From contig JAJYOO010000144.1 of NCBI GenBank assembly GCA_021796155.1, forward strand, positions 1-6,422: 6,422 nt of DNA, in the 5' to 3' direction. The translations under genes and the position numbers were made by a program. Each line of letters begins with the position of its first letter. The stretch's first letter is position 1. Positions 1 to 5,411 of the stretch are shown one piece after another. This stretch comes from Chloroflexota bacterium (lineage in GTDB: Bacteria; Chloroflexota; Anaerolineae; Anaerolineales; Villigracilaceae). The notes below the pieces were generated by a model. That model was not told the origin of the DNA. It made no database searches and saw only the letters and a program-made list of their open reading frames with translations.

Positions 1-510
1 TTCCTCCGTTGACAAAGGCATGTACTTCCACCTATAAGTCGCGTTGGCCCTGTCGAAGACGCTGGCAATTTCGGATTTCTTTAGCTTGACCTTCGCCTTC
101 TCCTTTGGCGGCAGCTCCTGCACGTCTATATAGTACTCATCGCGTTCCGGAGGCTTGGCTATCACGTTTAGCAGCGCCACCACAAGGGCGACAACCCCGT
201 ACTCTATGTAGAACACGGGTATGGTGAACACGGTCTTGTTGTGCGATGCCGAATATGCATAGGCTTCGCCGAACATCCTGAAATCGAACGTCATGTTGCC
301 GTAGGAGATCACGCTGCCCGCGGGAAGGGAATACCGTGCAGTTCCGTTTGAGACGTTCCCGGAATAGGGATATGCGCCGTCGAGGCTCACGTTGAAGAAC
401 GCACGCTCTACGGGCTTGCCAGCGCTGCTTATGGCGAATGTGAAAGTGTTGTTCTTGTAGTCGAGCAGCGAAGCGGTTATGTTGACGGGGGTTATGAAGA
501 AGGCGGCGTT
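1..510 (-). CDS. Partial archaeal-type membrane surface protein (both ends missing)
   Basis: Reading the minus strand from about 510 down to 1 gives 170 codons without a stop; the frame runs off the left edge and its N-terminal part is lost at the join near 502-511. Residues 1-93 look extracellular, beta-rich and low in charge, with seven N-X-S/T sequons (N10, N20, N40, N52, N55, N72, N91). A hydrophobic segment at about 94-118 ([19 protein letters not shown]) is a transmembrane helix. The rest (119-170) is charged and presumably cytoplasmic, starting [12 protein letters not shown] and ending [11 protein letters not shown]. Isoleucine is ATA in 7 of 9 cases and arginine AGG in 3 of 6, unlike the genes to the right. 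The style resembles large membrane proteins of DPANN archaea such as Micrarchaeota; this is recalled, not searched. Function is unknown. I see no other gene in this stretch. Confidence 0.62.
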
Positions 511-511
511 G
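502..511. other. Probable chimeric junction between two unrelated sequences
   Basis: To the left, the minus strand is a coherent archaeal-looking protein; to the right, the plus strand is a coherent bacterial thiolase that starts in mid-domain. The bases GGCGGCGTT at 502-510 read plausibly in both (Asn-Ala-Ala on minus, Gly-Gly-Val on plus), as expected of a short shared sequence at an assembly or amplification chimera. The archaeal frame meets a stop at 526-528, and the thiolase frame becomes meaningless upstream of about 502 and stops at 349-351. A genuine recombination in the genome is possible but less likely. Confidence 0.6.
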
Positions 512-972
512 TGACTGCGGGAAATTCATCGCAAATGTCCGATGGTGCGGCGGGAGTTGTGGTGATGTCTGCAGAGAAAGCCGCGGCGCTGGGACTCAAG
601 CCGTTGGCTCGATTCGTCTCGTTCGCGGTCGGAGGCGTCCCGCCTGAGTTGATGGGCATCGGCCCGATTGTCGCCATTCCCAAGGCGCTGAAAGTTGCGG
701 GACTTTCGCTCAACGATATTGACCTGATAGAATTGAACGAAGCCTTTGCCGCACAGTCGCTGGCAGTGTTGCGAAAACTTGAGATTGACGAGAGCAAGGT
801 CAATGTCAACGGTGGAGCGATTGCCCTTGGTCATCCGCTTGGATGCACAGATGCGAAACTCACTACGCAATTGGTTTATGAGATGGGTCGTCGCAAGTCA
901 AAGTATGGCATGGTGACGATGTGCATCGGCGGTGGAATGGGCGCCGCGGCGATCTTTGAGAATCTACAGTAA
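502..972 (+). CDS. Thiolase (acetyl-CoA acyltransferase), C-terminal part only
   Basis: This is the C-terminal catalytic domain of a thiolase, the enzyme that cleaves 3-ketoacyl-CoA with CoA (beta-oxidation) or runs the reverse condensation. Homology is recognisable from [17 protein letters not shown] onward. Numbering from the GTG at 511, NEAFA is at 76-80, the GHPLG histidine at 108 and the MCIGGGMG cysteine at 138; these build the active site with a nucleophilic cysteine in the N-terminal half, which is absent. About 157 of the usual ~390 residues remain. The GTG at 511 is an internal Val, not a real start: it lies inside the conserved GVVTAG stretch and has no ribosome site. The gene is cut by the join at 502-511. 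One oddity is GCTDAK where GC(T/S)GAK is usual. NEAF argues for the classical FadA/AtoB-like class rather than the SCP-x class. The SCP2-domain gene follows 109 bases downstream on the same strand. Confidence 0.92.
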   Translation, partial: GGVVTAGNSSQMSDGAAGVVVMSAEKAAALGLKPLARFVSFAVGGVPPELMGIGPIVAIPKALKVAGLSLNDIDLIELNEAFAAQSLAVLRKLEIDESKVNVNGGAIALGHPLGCTDAKLTTQLVYEMGRRKSKYGMVTMCIGGGMGAAAIFENLQ

Positions 973-978
973 TCTCTC

Positions 979-1066
979 ACCACTGAGGCACGAAGTACAC
1001 AGGCTCTTTTTCTTTGTGCTCGCAAAGTGAATCTCTGTGAACTTTGTGCCTTTGTGTTGAAAACCA
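979..1066. repeat. Degenerate CACAAAG-type dispersed intergenic repeat
   Basis: The spacer between the thiolase and the SCP2 gene contains CTTTGTG or close variants at least three times, plus TTCGTGCCTC-like and CTCTGTGAACTT segments. On the minus strand it reads as GGCACAAAGTTCACAGAG followed by CACAAAG and CACGAAG-like units. I recognise this as a degenerate repeat scattered between genes in many Chloroflexota and other environmental bacteria, where it is often mistranslated as peptides resembling NTKAQSSQRFTL and CVLRASVV. It has no coding sense here. Its function is unknown. Confidence 0.6.
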
Positions 1067-1081
1067 AAAAGGAGAATCGAA

Positions 1082-1408
1082 ATGCCTCTCACAATTTCTG
1101 ACCTGATGTCCAAAATGCCTGGTGCGTTTTTGCCGGAGAAAGCTGCCGGACTGGATGCGGTCATTCAATTCAAATTCACGGGCGCAGAGCCCGGAGATTG
1201 GTATGCGATCATCAAAGATGGCAAATGCGCGGTCGCACAAGGTGACGCGCCTACGCCGAAGATGACGCTGACTGCCGACTCTGCCGATTACATCAAAATC
1301 TTTACCGGCGAATTGGACGGCATGAAGGCCTTCATGGAAGGCAAGATCAAACTCGGTGGCGATTTGAATCTTGCGATGAAATTGATGCAGATGTTCAAGA
1401 TTCGCTGA
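1082..1408 (+). CDS. SCP2 sterol-binding domain protein
   Basis: This 108-residue protein is a single SCP2 domain: an alpha/beta fold with a hydrophobic tunnel that binds fatty acyl-CoA or other lipids; no enzymatic role is implied. Family features include the IQFKFTG strand (28-34), a W-Y-x-I-I-K-D-G strand turn (40-47), PTPKMTLTADSADYIKIFTGELDGMKAFMEGKIKLGGD (58-94) with the acidic-G-x(n)-A-F-x-x-G-K pattern, and a C-terminal amphipathic helix, LNLAMKLMQMF, that lines the tunnel. The length is typical for a stand-alone bacterial SCP2 protein. AAGGAG at 1069-1074, seven bases before the ATG, fixes the start. It lies downstream of the thiolase on the same strand, suggesting a role in lipid or acyl-CoA handling, and ends at a strong terminator. 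Confidence 0.9.
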   Translation: MPLTISDLMSKMPGAFLPEKAAGLDAVIQFKFTGAEPGDWYAIIKDGKCAVAQGDAPTPKMTLTADSADYIKIFTGELDGMKAFMEGKIKLGGDLNLAMKLMQMFKIR

Positions 1409-1424
1409 TTGATGAGTTCGAATC

Positions 1425-1461
1425 AAAGACGCTTTCCAAACGGAAAGCGTCTTTTTATTTT
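1425..1461 (+). terminator. Intrinsic terminator of the thiolase/SCP2 unit
   Basis: GACGCTTTCC (1428-1437) pairs perfectly with GGAAAGCGTC (1442-1451) around an AAAC loop, and is followed by TTTTTATTTT (1452-1461). AAA at 1425-1427 extends the stem into the T tract. It lies 17 bases after the SCP2 stop and before the convergent dehydrogenase stop. The T tract is much better on the plus strand, so it mainly serves the SCP2 side. Confidence 0.9.
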
Positions 1462-1484
1462 ATCCTGGCGAACAGCTTTCATCG

Positions 1485-2399
1485 CTAATAGCCGCGCTCA
1501 AAATCAACTTGATATTTCAACGGCTTGCCTTGAAGGAATAGATCATAATTTTCTACAAACAAACGCGTGATATCCTCGGGAATGCTTGGTGCGGACGTAT
1601 GGAACGTCATCAACAAATTTTTTGTGTGCCAGAAGAAATGGTCTTTTGGAAGCGGCTCCTGCTCAAAGACATCCAGAATGGCCGATGCAATCTTCCCGTC
1701 ATCGAGCGCGTCTGCCAACGCGGACTCGTCCACCGCACTGCCGCGTCCAACGTTGACGAAAACGGCGTGGGGCGGCAATGCGTCCAGCAAAGCTGAATCA
1801 ACGATGTGACGCGTATCTTTGGTGTTTGGCAAAACGCTGACGAGATAATCCAGGCCGTTCGCAAATTCAAGAAGCTGATCGTTGTGGAAATATCGGTCAA
1901 CATCGGGGCATGATCTGCTTTCACGCGTATAACCCTGGACTTTCATTTGAAAGTGTTTTGCCGTGCCTGCAAGATGCGCTCCAATTGAGCCAACGCCGAG
2001 CAAGCCAATTGTCTTGCCGCGCAATTGCCCCGTGACTGTTCTATCCCAGTGATTTTCCTGTTGGGATTTGAAGCGCTCGAAAATGTGCCGTTCGTGCATC
2101 AGCAAATATCCAAAGACGTATTCCGACATCAATGCGCCGAACACGCCGCGGGCATTTGTCAGGATGTAATCTCTTCGCAGGGACGAGTCCAATAAATGCT
2201 CGACGCCTGCAAAAATGGATTGCGCCCATTGAACGTGCAGCAGATTGGGCAGCGCGTCGTGGATCAATTTCGGCTCGCCCAAAATGATGTTGCAGTCATG
2301 GTCTGCCGCGTTCACGATTTTCAAATCGGGGAGGTTGGCAGCTTCGACCAGACGGTGATAGTCCGTTTCGAAGCGCGAAAGGATGAGCAATTTATTCAC
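1485..2399 (-). CDS. D-isomer-specific 2-hydroxyacid dehydrogenase, NAD(P)-dependent
   Basis: This 304-residue cytoplasmic oxidoreductase should interconvert a 2-ketoacid and a D-2-hydroxyacid with NAD(P)H; the substrate cannot be read from sequence, though the overall form resembles glyoxylate/hydroxypyruvate reductases of the GhrA type. The order is that of the family: a split N-terminal catalytic domain, a Rossmann domain with GKTIGLLGVGSIG (GxGxxG at 135-140), VSVLPNTKDT (187-196), then VNVGRG with catalytic Arg219, DVFEQEPLP with Glu248 and TFHTSAP with His267. All three catalytic residues are present and the length is normal to slightly short. The start is GTG (2397-2399), supported by an AAAGGAAAA ribosome site upstream and a TGCTATAAT promoter at 2438-2446. 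It appears to be a single-gene unit, convergent with SCP2. Confidence 0.93.
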   Translation of the reverse strand: MNKLLILSRFETDYHRLVEAANLPDLKIVNAADHDCNIILGEPKLIHDALPNLLHVQWAQSIFAGVEHLLDSSLRRDYILTNARGVFGALMSEYVFGYLLMHERHIFERFKSQQENHWDRTVTGQLRGKTIGLLGVGSIGAHLAGTAKHFQMKVQGYTRESRSCPDVDRYFHNDQLLEFANGLDYLVSVLPNTKDTRHIVDSALLDALPPHAVFVNVGRGSAVDESALADALDDGKIASAILDVFEQEPLPKDHFFWHTKNLLMTFHTSAPSIPEDITRLFVENYDLFLQGKPLKYQVDFERGY

Positions 2400-2437
2400 G
2401 GCGAATCCGATTTTCCTTTGGCAATTAAAGTTTTGGA

Positions 2438-2446
2438 ATTATAGCA
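2438..2446 (-). promoter_or_regulatory. Extended -10 promoter of the dehydrogenase gene
   Basis: The minus strand reads TGCTATAAT, a perfect extended -10, about 39 bases before the GTG start. This predicts a 5' leader of roughly 30 bases containing AAAGGAAAA. No good -35 is seen; the -35 position falls in the arm of the hairpin at 2461-2489. A nearly identical motif precedes the 3511 gene. Confidence 0.65.
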
Positions 2447-2460
2447 CTGGCGTATAACAG

Positions 2461-2489
2461 AACCCGAAGGCATCAGCTGCCTCCGGGTT
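2461..2489 (-). terminator. Hairpin, probable terminator of the two-helix membrane protein gene
   Basis: On the minus strand AACCCGGAGGCA and TGCCTTCGGGTT form twelve pairs (one G-U) around a five-base loop. On the plus strand the same position is an A-C mismatch, so the RNA hairpin favours minus-strand transcription, matching the gene that ends at 2552. The following T tract is poor (CTGTTATA), so termination may be partial. Confidence 0.55.
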
Positions 2490-2551
2490 TGATAAAACGG
2501 TATCCGCTTTCCGTCCGGGGAAGAAGCGCAGTTCGAAATGTCGAAGGAATT

Positions 2552-3511
2552 CTAGTCGCCGTTGTCCTTCGTCGGATCAATCGCGCCCGCGATTAAACCT
2601 TCCGCGCGTCTTTTGCCAAGGTCCTTTACAAGCGATGAACAAAGTATCTCATAGAGATTTGAATTGAACCTGGCCGCCATTGTTTGCGGCGCGATTTCGA
2701 GCAGCCTGCTGTTTTTGGAGCGGAAGCAGACCGTGTCGAAATGTCCCTGAAAAAACTTGCCGGTTTCATCGTCAATCGTTTCGAAGGCCGCGGAGGTCGA
2801 GCCGATGGAGGTTGCAAAATAGAATCCGACGATGATCTTTTTATCTTCGCGGTGGAAGGCAAAATTGGGAACTTCATCGTATACGCGGATGTGAAGCTCC
2901 GCACTGGGCCGCAACTGCGTATTTCTCAAGAGCGGATACAGGCGTGAGCAAACACCGACAGAAAAGGCAATATCGGAAAGCAGTTCCATTTTGGACTGAC
3001 CTTCTTCATCTGCCAGGCGTTCGATCAAGTTTGAACGCGGGTCGAGGAAAAGTACGGTGATGGAACTACCGTCCTTTAATTTTCTCGCGAGTACTTCTTC
3101 GGCATTCCCAAAGTGCAGGTTGAGCAAATCGTTGTTGATGCGATTAAGAACCGAGCGGCCGGCGAAGAATAGTTCCTGCGGTTCGGTGACGGTCGGCCAG
3201 CTATAGTATCCGCTATAGCCGCGTCGTTCATCTGTGACCATTTTCAACCCCTTGGTCCCGACCGGCGTATCCTTCATCAAATCGAGAGTCTTTGCCGCGA
3301 TGACTTCTGCTGATTCGTCCGTCTCGGTTTTCAAGACGAACCATTCGCGAAACAAAGTCGCGACGCCTGAAACGATGAAGCCGAAGCCCAGGCTATTTGG
3401 CAATTCTGCTTCACGCGTGGATGGCTCGGGGCCGATTACAACAACTGTTAAAATGCCAATCAGACTTAGAACGATCGCCGATAAAAGACGAAGTGCCTTA
3501 CCCTTGTGCAT
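2552..3511 (-). CDS. Two-helix membrane protein with PLD-like/DUF5919-like cytoplasmic domain
   Basis: This 319-residue protein has helices at about 8-27 and 40-58, separated by a short loop, then a soluble C-terminal region of ~260 residues expected in the cytoplasm. The soluble part contains ELFFAGRSVLNRI (113-125), AEEVLARKLKDGSSITVLFLDPRS (137-160), an EEG turn (169-171), LHIRVYDEVPNFAFHREDKKIIVGFY (206-231) and a SAAFETIDDETGKFF segment (240-254). This order recalls the phospholipase-D-like fold labelled DUF5919 or similar, found fused to membrane helices or DNA-binding domains; I recall it from memory and have not searched. No intact HxKxxxxD motif is visible (only FHREDKK), so catalysis is doubtful and a sensor role is possible. 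The ATG has a strong GGGAGGG ribosome site 4 bases upstream and an extended -10 at 3549-3557. It is a single gene; no partner is visible. Function is unknown. Confidence 0.8.
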   Translation of the reverse strand: MHKGKALRLLSAIVLSLIGILTVVVIGPEPSTREAELPNSLGFGFIVSGVATLFREWFVLKTETDESAEVIAAKTLDLMKDTPVGTKGLKMVTDERRGYSGYYSWPTVTEPQELFFAGRSVLNRINNDLLNLHFGNAEEVLARKLKDGSSITVLFLDPRSNLIERLADEEGQSKMELLSDIAFSVGVCSRLYPLLRNTQLRPSAELHIRVYDEVPNFAFHREDKKIIVGFYFATSIGSTSAAFETIDDETGKFFQGHFDTVCFRSKNSRLLEIAPQTMAARFNSNLYEILCSSLVKDLGKRRAEGLIAGAIDPTKDNGD

Positions 3512-3548
3512 GGATCCCTCCCGCGATGTAATGGTTGATGTGCGGCCT

Positions 3549-3557
3549 AGTATAGCA
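3549..3557 (-). promoter_or_regulatory. Extended -10 promoter of the two-helix membrane protein gene
   Basis: The minus strand reads TGCTATACT about 37 bases before the ATG at 3511, giving a leader of ~30 bases that holds the GGGAGGG ribosome site. No recognisable -35 lies 16-18 bases further up. It differs by one base from the motif at 2438-2446. Confidence 0.6.
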
Positions 3558-3600
3558 CGGTTGTGAAAAAATCCACCATCCGTTGCCGCGATGGGACACT

Positions 3601-3644
3601 TATAAAAAACTCGGAAGCCGCTAAAGGCTTCCGAGTTTTTTATA
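3601..3644 (-). terminator. Perfect 19-bp hairpin terminator of nat (bidirectional in form)
   Basis: TATAAAAAACTCGGAAGCC (3601-3619) is the exact reverse complement of 3626-3644, with a six-base loop GCTAAA. Both sides carry A and T runs, so it can terminate in either direction. The nat stop codon TAA (3640-3642) lies inside the outer stem, so the terminator starts within the last codons of the gene. The opposite side faces the promoter region of the 3511 gene. The CTCGGAAGC core recurs in the hairpin at 5373-5406. Confidence 0.9.
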
Positions 3645-4401
3645 AGATGACATCAAAATATTGTTTCAGTAGGATTGGATATTCCTTTTCGCTTATTGCC
3701 CTTTCCACTTTCTGACCGTCTTTTGTAACAATAAGTTTATTTTCTTCCATAGTGACGCGGCCACCGGCTGTAGCGATGGTGATGAGACTCTTCTGTCCAA
3801 AAAAGGACGTTTCGGGATTTTGATGGTAAGAACAGGCTGCTAGGTAATCATCAGGATATTTGCGCGGCGTCAGATCGAAGAAGTATTGATGGTTCCATAC
3901 CCCGTCGAGGTCGCGTTGCCATGTTGTGTAACCGCCGTCTGCTTGTTCAAGTTTATAGGTGCGCGGACCCTCCACATGGTAAACGTTTGATTCGAAATCC
4001 AGCGGCTCCATGAATGAATCTCCGAAGCCAACGTCGGCCAGCCAGCATTTGGATTCGCCGGGAGCGCGCACCAGCAGCGCGAGATGATCGAAGTCAATGC
4101 CGAGCGAACCGTCCTCGCGATAGACACGGCCGTTGAGATAGGTGACATCAAAACCAATTTGCTTGAGGAGCCATGCAAACATGCCGTTGAGTTCATAACA
4201 GAACCCGCCGCGCTTGCGGACGACGATCTTATCCCACAATGATGCTTCTTCAAGTTGAATGGGGCGGTGGAGCGGAACAATATCAAGGTTTTCAAATGGC
4301 ACACTCAACATGTGTGTGCGCTGCAATCCGCATAAGGTTTCGTAATTCGGCTGGACCGGCTTGTCGTAATCAATACGTCTAAGGTAAGTTTGAATGTCCA
4401 C
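3640..4401 (-). CDS. nat: Arylamine N-acetyltransferase
   Basis: This 253-residue cytoplasmic enzyme transfers acetyl from acetyl-CoA to the nitrogen of arylamines or arylhydrazines; its natural substrate in this organism is unknown. The cysteine-protease-like triad is complete: Cys68 in RGGFCYELN, His106 in DFDHLALLV and Asp123 in LADVGFGD. The N-terminal SVPFENLDI (33-41) is another family hallmark. At 253 residues it is a little shorter than the usual 260-280, mostly at the C-terminal end, which closes directly into the terminator. The start is GTG (4399-4401); no ribosome site is seen, and TATAAT lies only 8 bases upstream, so the message may be leaderless. The first ATG in frame would be Met31, inside the conserved region, so the GTG start is preferred. 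It is transcribed divergently from the paralogous membrane pair. Confidence 0.95.
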   Translation of the reverse strand: MDIQTYLRRIDYDKPVQPNYETLCGLQRTHMLSVPFENLDIVPLHRPIQLEEASLWDKIVVRKRGGFCYELNGMFAWLLKQIGFDVTYLNGRVYREDGSLGIDFDHLALLVRAPGESKCWLADVGFGDSFMEPLDFESNVYHVEGPRTYKLEQADGGYTTWQRDLDGVWNHQYFFDLTPRKYPDDYLAACSYHQNPETSFFGQKSLITIATAGGRVTMEENKLIVTKDGQKVERAISEKEYPILLKQYFDVIL

Positions 4402-4409
4402 GGGCGGGG

Positions 4410-4415
4410 ATTATA
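4410..4415 (-). promoter_or_regulatory. -10 element of nat, possibly giving a leaderless mRNA
   Basis: The minus strand reads TATAAT, ending 8 bases before the GTG start codon. Transcription would normally begin 6-9 bases after the -10, at or next to the start codon, and no ribosome site lies between. No clear -35 is seen at normal spacing. Confidence 0.5.
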
Positions 4416-4428
4416 CCTTCGACTGAAA

Positions 4429-4442
4429 TTGTGACGCCACAA
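4429..4442. promoter_or_regulatory. Small inverted repeat between divergent promoters, possible operator
   Basis: TTGTG (4429-4433) and CACAA (4438-4442) form an inverted repeat around ACGC, between the -10 elements of nat and of the 4471 gene. It overlaps or adjoins the -35 zone of both. Five-base arms are short and could be chance, so an operator role is only a suggestion. Confidence 0.25.
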
Positions 4443-4455
4443 ATCTTCAAGTCTT

Positions 4456-4464
4456 TGCTAGAAT
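4456..4464 (+). promoter_or_regulatory. Extended -10 of the paralogous membrane pair, possibly leaderless
   Basis: TGCTAGAAT ends 6 bases before the ATG at 4471. This places the expected transcription start at or beside the start codon, and no ribosome site precedes the ATG. It matches the TGCTATAAT and TGCTATACT motifs of two other genes in the window at 7-8 of 9 positions. Confidence 0.5.
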
Positions 4465-4470
4465 AAAGAT

Positions 4471-4887
4471 ATGCCAACCTTAACTCGCTGGTTCATTAAA
4501 ACATCTTTTGTCTATCTTGCACTTGCATTGGTCGCCGGTTTGCTTTTGGCGGCGCAATCACTGTTCAACCTCACAATACTTGGCGAACTCTTTTCCGTAT
4601 ACATACATCTTCTGGTCTTTGGCTGGCTGACGCAATTGGTCTTCGGCGTTGTATATTGGATGTTCCCAAAGTATTCGACGGAGAAGCCGCGCGGCAATGA
4701 ATTGCTCGGCTGGTGGACATATGGATTGTTGAATGTGGGATTGATCATGCGCGCGATTGCCGAACCGATTCAATCGGTCAACCCCAATCCGTTCGCGGGC
4801 TGGACTTTGGTCGGCGCGGCGGTAATTCAATTTTGCGCTGGGCTGACGTTTGTCCTCAATAGCTGGAATCGCGTGCGAGAGAAATAA
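4471..4887 (+). CDS. Four-helix membrane protein A of a paralogous pair (oxidase-subunit-I-like)
   Basis: This 138-residue integral membrane protein has helices at about 9-29, 41-65, 79-97 and 108-130. Key features are TRWFIKTSFVYL at the start, YIHLLVFGWLTQLVFGVVYWMFPKYS (44-69) and PRGNE (73-77). The pattern of a histidine shortly before GW, then FGxxYxxFP, recalls small cytochrome-oxidase-subunit-I-like (cbb3-related) membrane proteins, in which an H-x-H pair may bind haem; here the pair is Y-I-H, with His46 the only histidine in the protein. Haem binding is therefore unproven. The stop overlaps the next start as TAATG, so the two proteins are translationally coupled and probably made together. 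The start ATG has no ribosome site and sits 6 bases after a -10. Function is not known. Confidence 0.85.
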   Translation: MPTLTRWFIKTSFVYLALALVAGLLLAAQSLFNLTILGELFSVYIHLLVFGWLTQLVFGVVYWMFPKYSTEKPRGNELLGWWTYGLLNVGLIMRAIAEPIQSVNPNPFAGWTLVGAAVIQFCAGLTFVLNSWNRVREK

Positions 4888-5291
4888 TGCCGCGCTTATC
4901 TGCCTGGTTTGTTCGCGCTTCGATGATTTATTTGCTGGTCGGTTTTACGCTTGGCGCGTTGATGCTGTCGCAGGACGGAATTTCATATGATCCGGCGATC
5001 ATGACCGTGCTTCCCATTCACATAGAATTTTTATTGGTCGGCTGGCTGGTGCAATTGGCGATGGGCATGGCTTTCTGGATTTTTCCCCGCTTCGGGTTGG
5101 CTCCTCCGCATTCACGCGGCAACGAAAAAGTGATTTGGGCAGCGTTCCTGTTGTTGAACGCGGGCGTGTTGAGCGTTGCTTTGCAACTTTGGATTCCTGT
5201 CACCTTTTTGATCGGACGTGTTTTGGAAATTGCCGCGGTCATTATTTATGTTGTCGGCACGTGGCGGCGCGTCAAGCCGCACGGGGCATAA
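4887..5291 (+). CDS. Four-helix membrane protein B of a paralogous pair (oxidase-subunit-I-like)
   Basis: This 134-residue integral membrane protein is a diverged copy of its upstream neighbour. Shared landmarks in the same order are WF(I/V)(K/R)xS at the N-terminus, GWLxQL (51-56 in A, 52-57 in B), WxFP(K/R) at about 64-68, RGNE (77-80 here), LLNxG, and a WxRV close to the C-terminus. Helices lie at about 10-28, 40-66, 82-102 and 104-126. Around the second helix it has H-I-E (His45, Glu47) where the partner has Y-I-H in the ungapped alignment, so each copy keeps a different half of an H-x-H-like pattern. Start ATG overlaps the upstream stop by one base (TAATG), indicating coupling and probably a heterodimer. 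Followed by a hairpin and a terminator. Function is not known. Confidence 0.85.
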   Translation: MPRLSAWFVRASMIYLLVGFTLGALMLSQDGISYDPAIMTVLPIHIEFLLVGWLVQLAMGMAFWIFPRFGLAPPHSRGNEKVIWAAFLLLNAGVLSVALQLWIPVTFLIGRVLEIAAVIIYVVGTWRRVKPHGA

Positions 5292-5297
5292 AAGAAC

Positions 5298-5340
5298 TCG
5301 GAGGTTTCGCACTTTCACGTGCTTCACGAAATAACTCCGA
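5298..5340 (+). other. Imperfect hairpin after the membrane pair
   Basis: TCGGAG (5298-5303) pairs with CTCCGA (5335-5340) and TTTCG (5305-5309) with CGAAA (5327-5331), with a small asymmetric internal loop and a CACGTG palindrome inside. It begins 7 bases after the stop at 5291. No T tract follows, so it looks like a decayed terminator or an mRNA 3' end structure rather than a working terminator. Nothing else is seen between here and 5372. Confidence 0.4.
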
Positions 5341-5372
5341 TGTCCATTCGCTTCAATCCCCGATAGAGATCA

Positions 5373-5406
5373 AAAATCTCGGAAGCTTTGCGGCTTCCGA
5401 GATTTT
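5373..5406 (+). terminator. Intrinsic terminator of the membrane pair and target of the intron
   Basis: AAAATCTCGGAAGC (5373-5386) pairs perfectly with GCTTCCGAGATTTT (5393-5406) around a six-base loop, followed by GGTTT. It is the second hairpin after the pair of membrane genes. The group II intron starts 5 bases after the stem, which fits the known habit of IIC introns of inserting just behind terminator hairpins. Confidence 0.85.
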
Positions 5407-5411
5407 GGTTT

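Noticed and set aside
511..513. GTG as true start of the thiolase
   Set aside because: It falls inside the conserved GVVTAG segment, has no ribosome site, and would give only half a thiolase; the gene is truncated by the junction.
137..529. Minus-strand open frame of 130 codons
   Set aside because: It is arginine- and glutamine-rich, overlaps the coherent membrane-protein frame on the same strand, and has no domain sense; it is a shadow.
876..1164. Small minus-strand proteins over the spacer before SCP2
   Set aside because: They are typical false translations of the CACAAAG-type repeat continuing antisense into real genes.
2552..3511. Active phospholipase D or a known defence effector
   Set aside because: No complete HxKxxxxD motif and no defence partner gene are visible; only a fold-level likeness is claimed.
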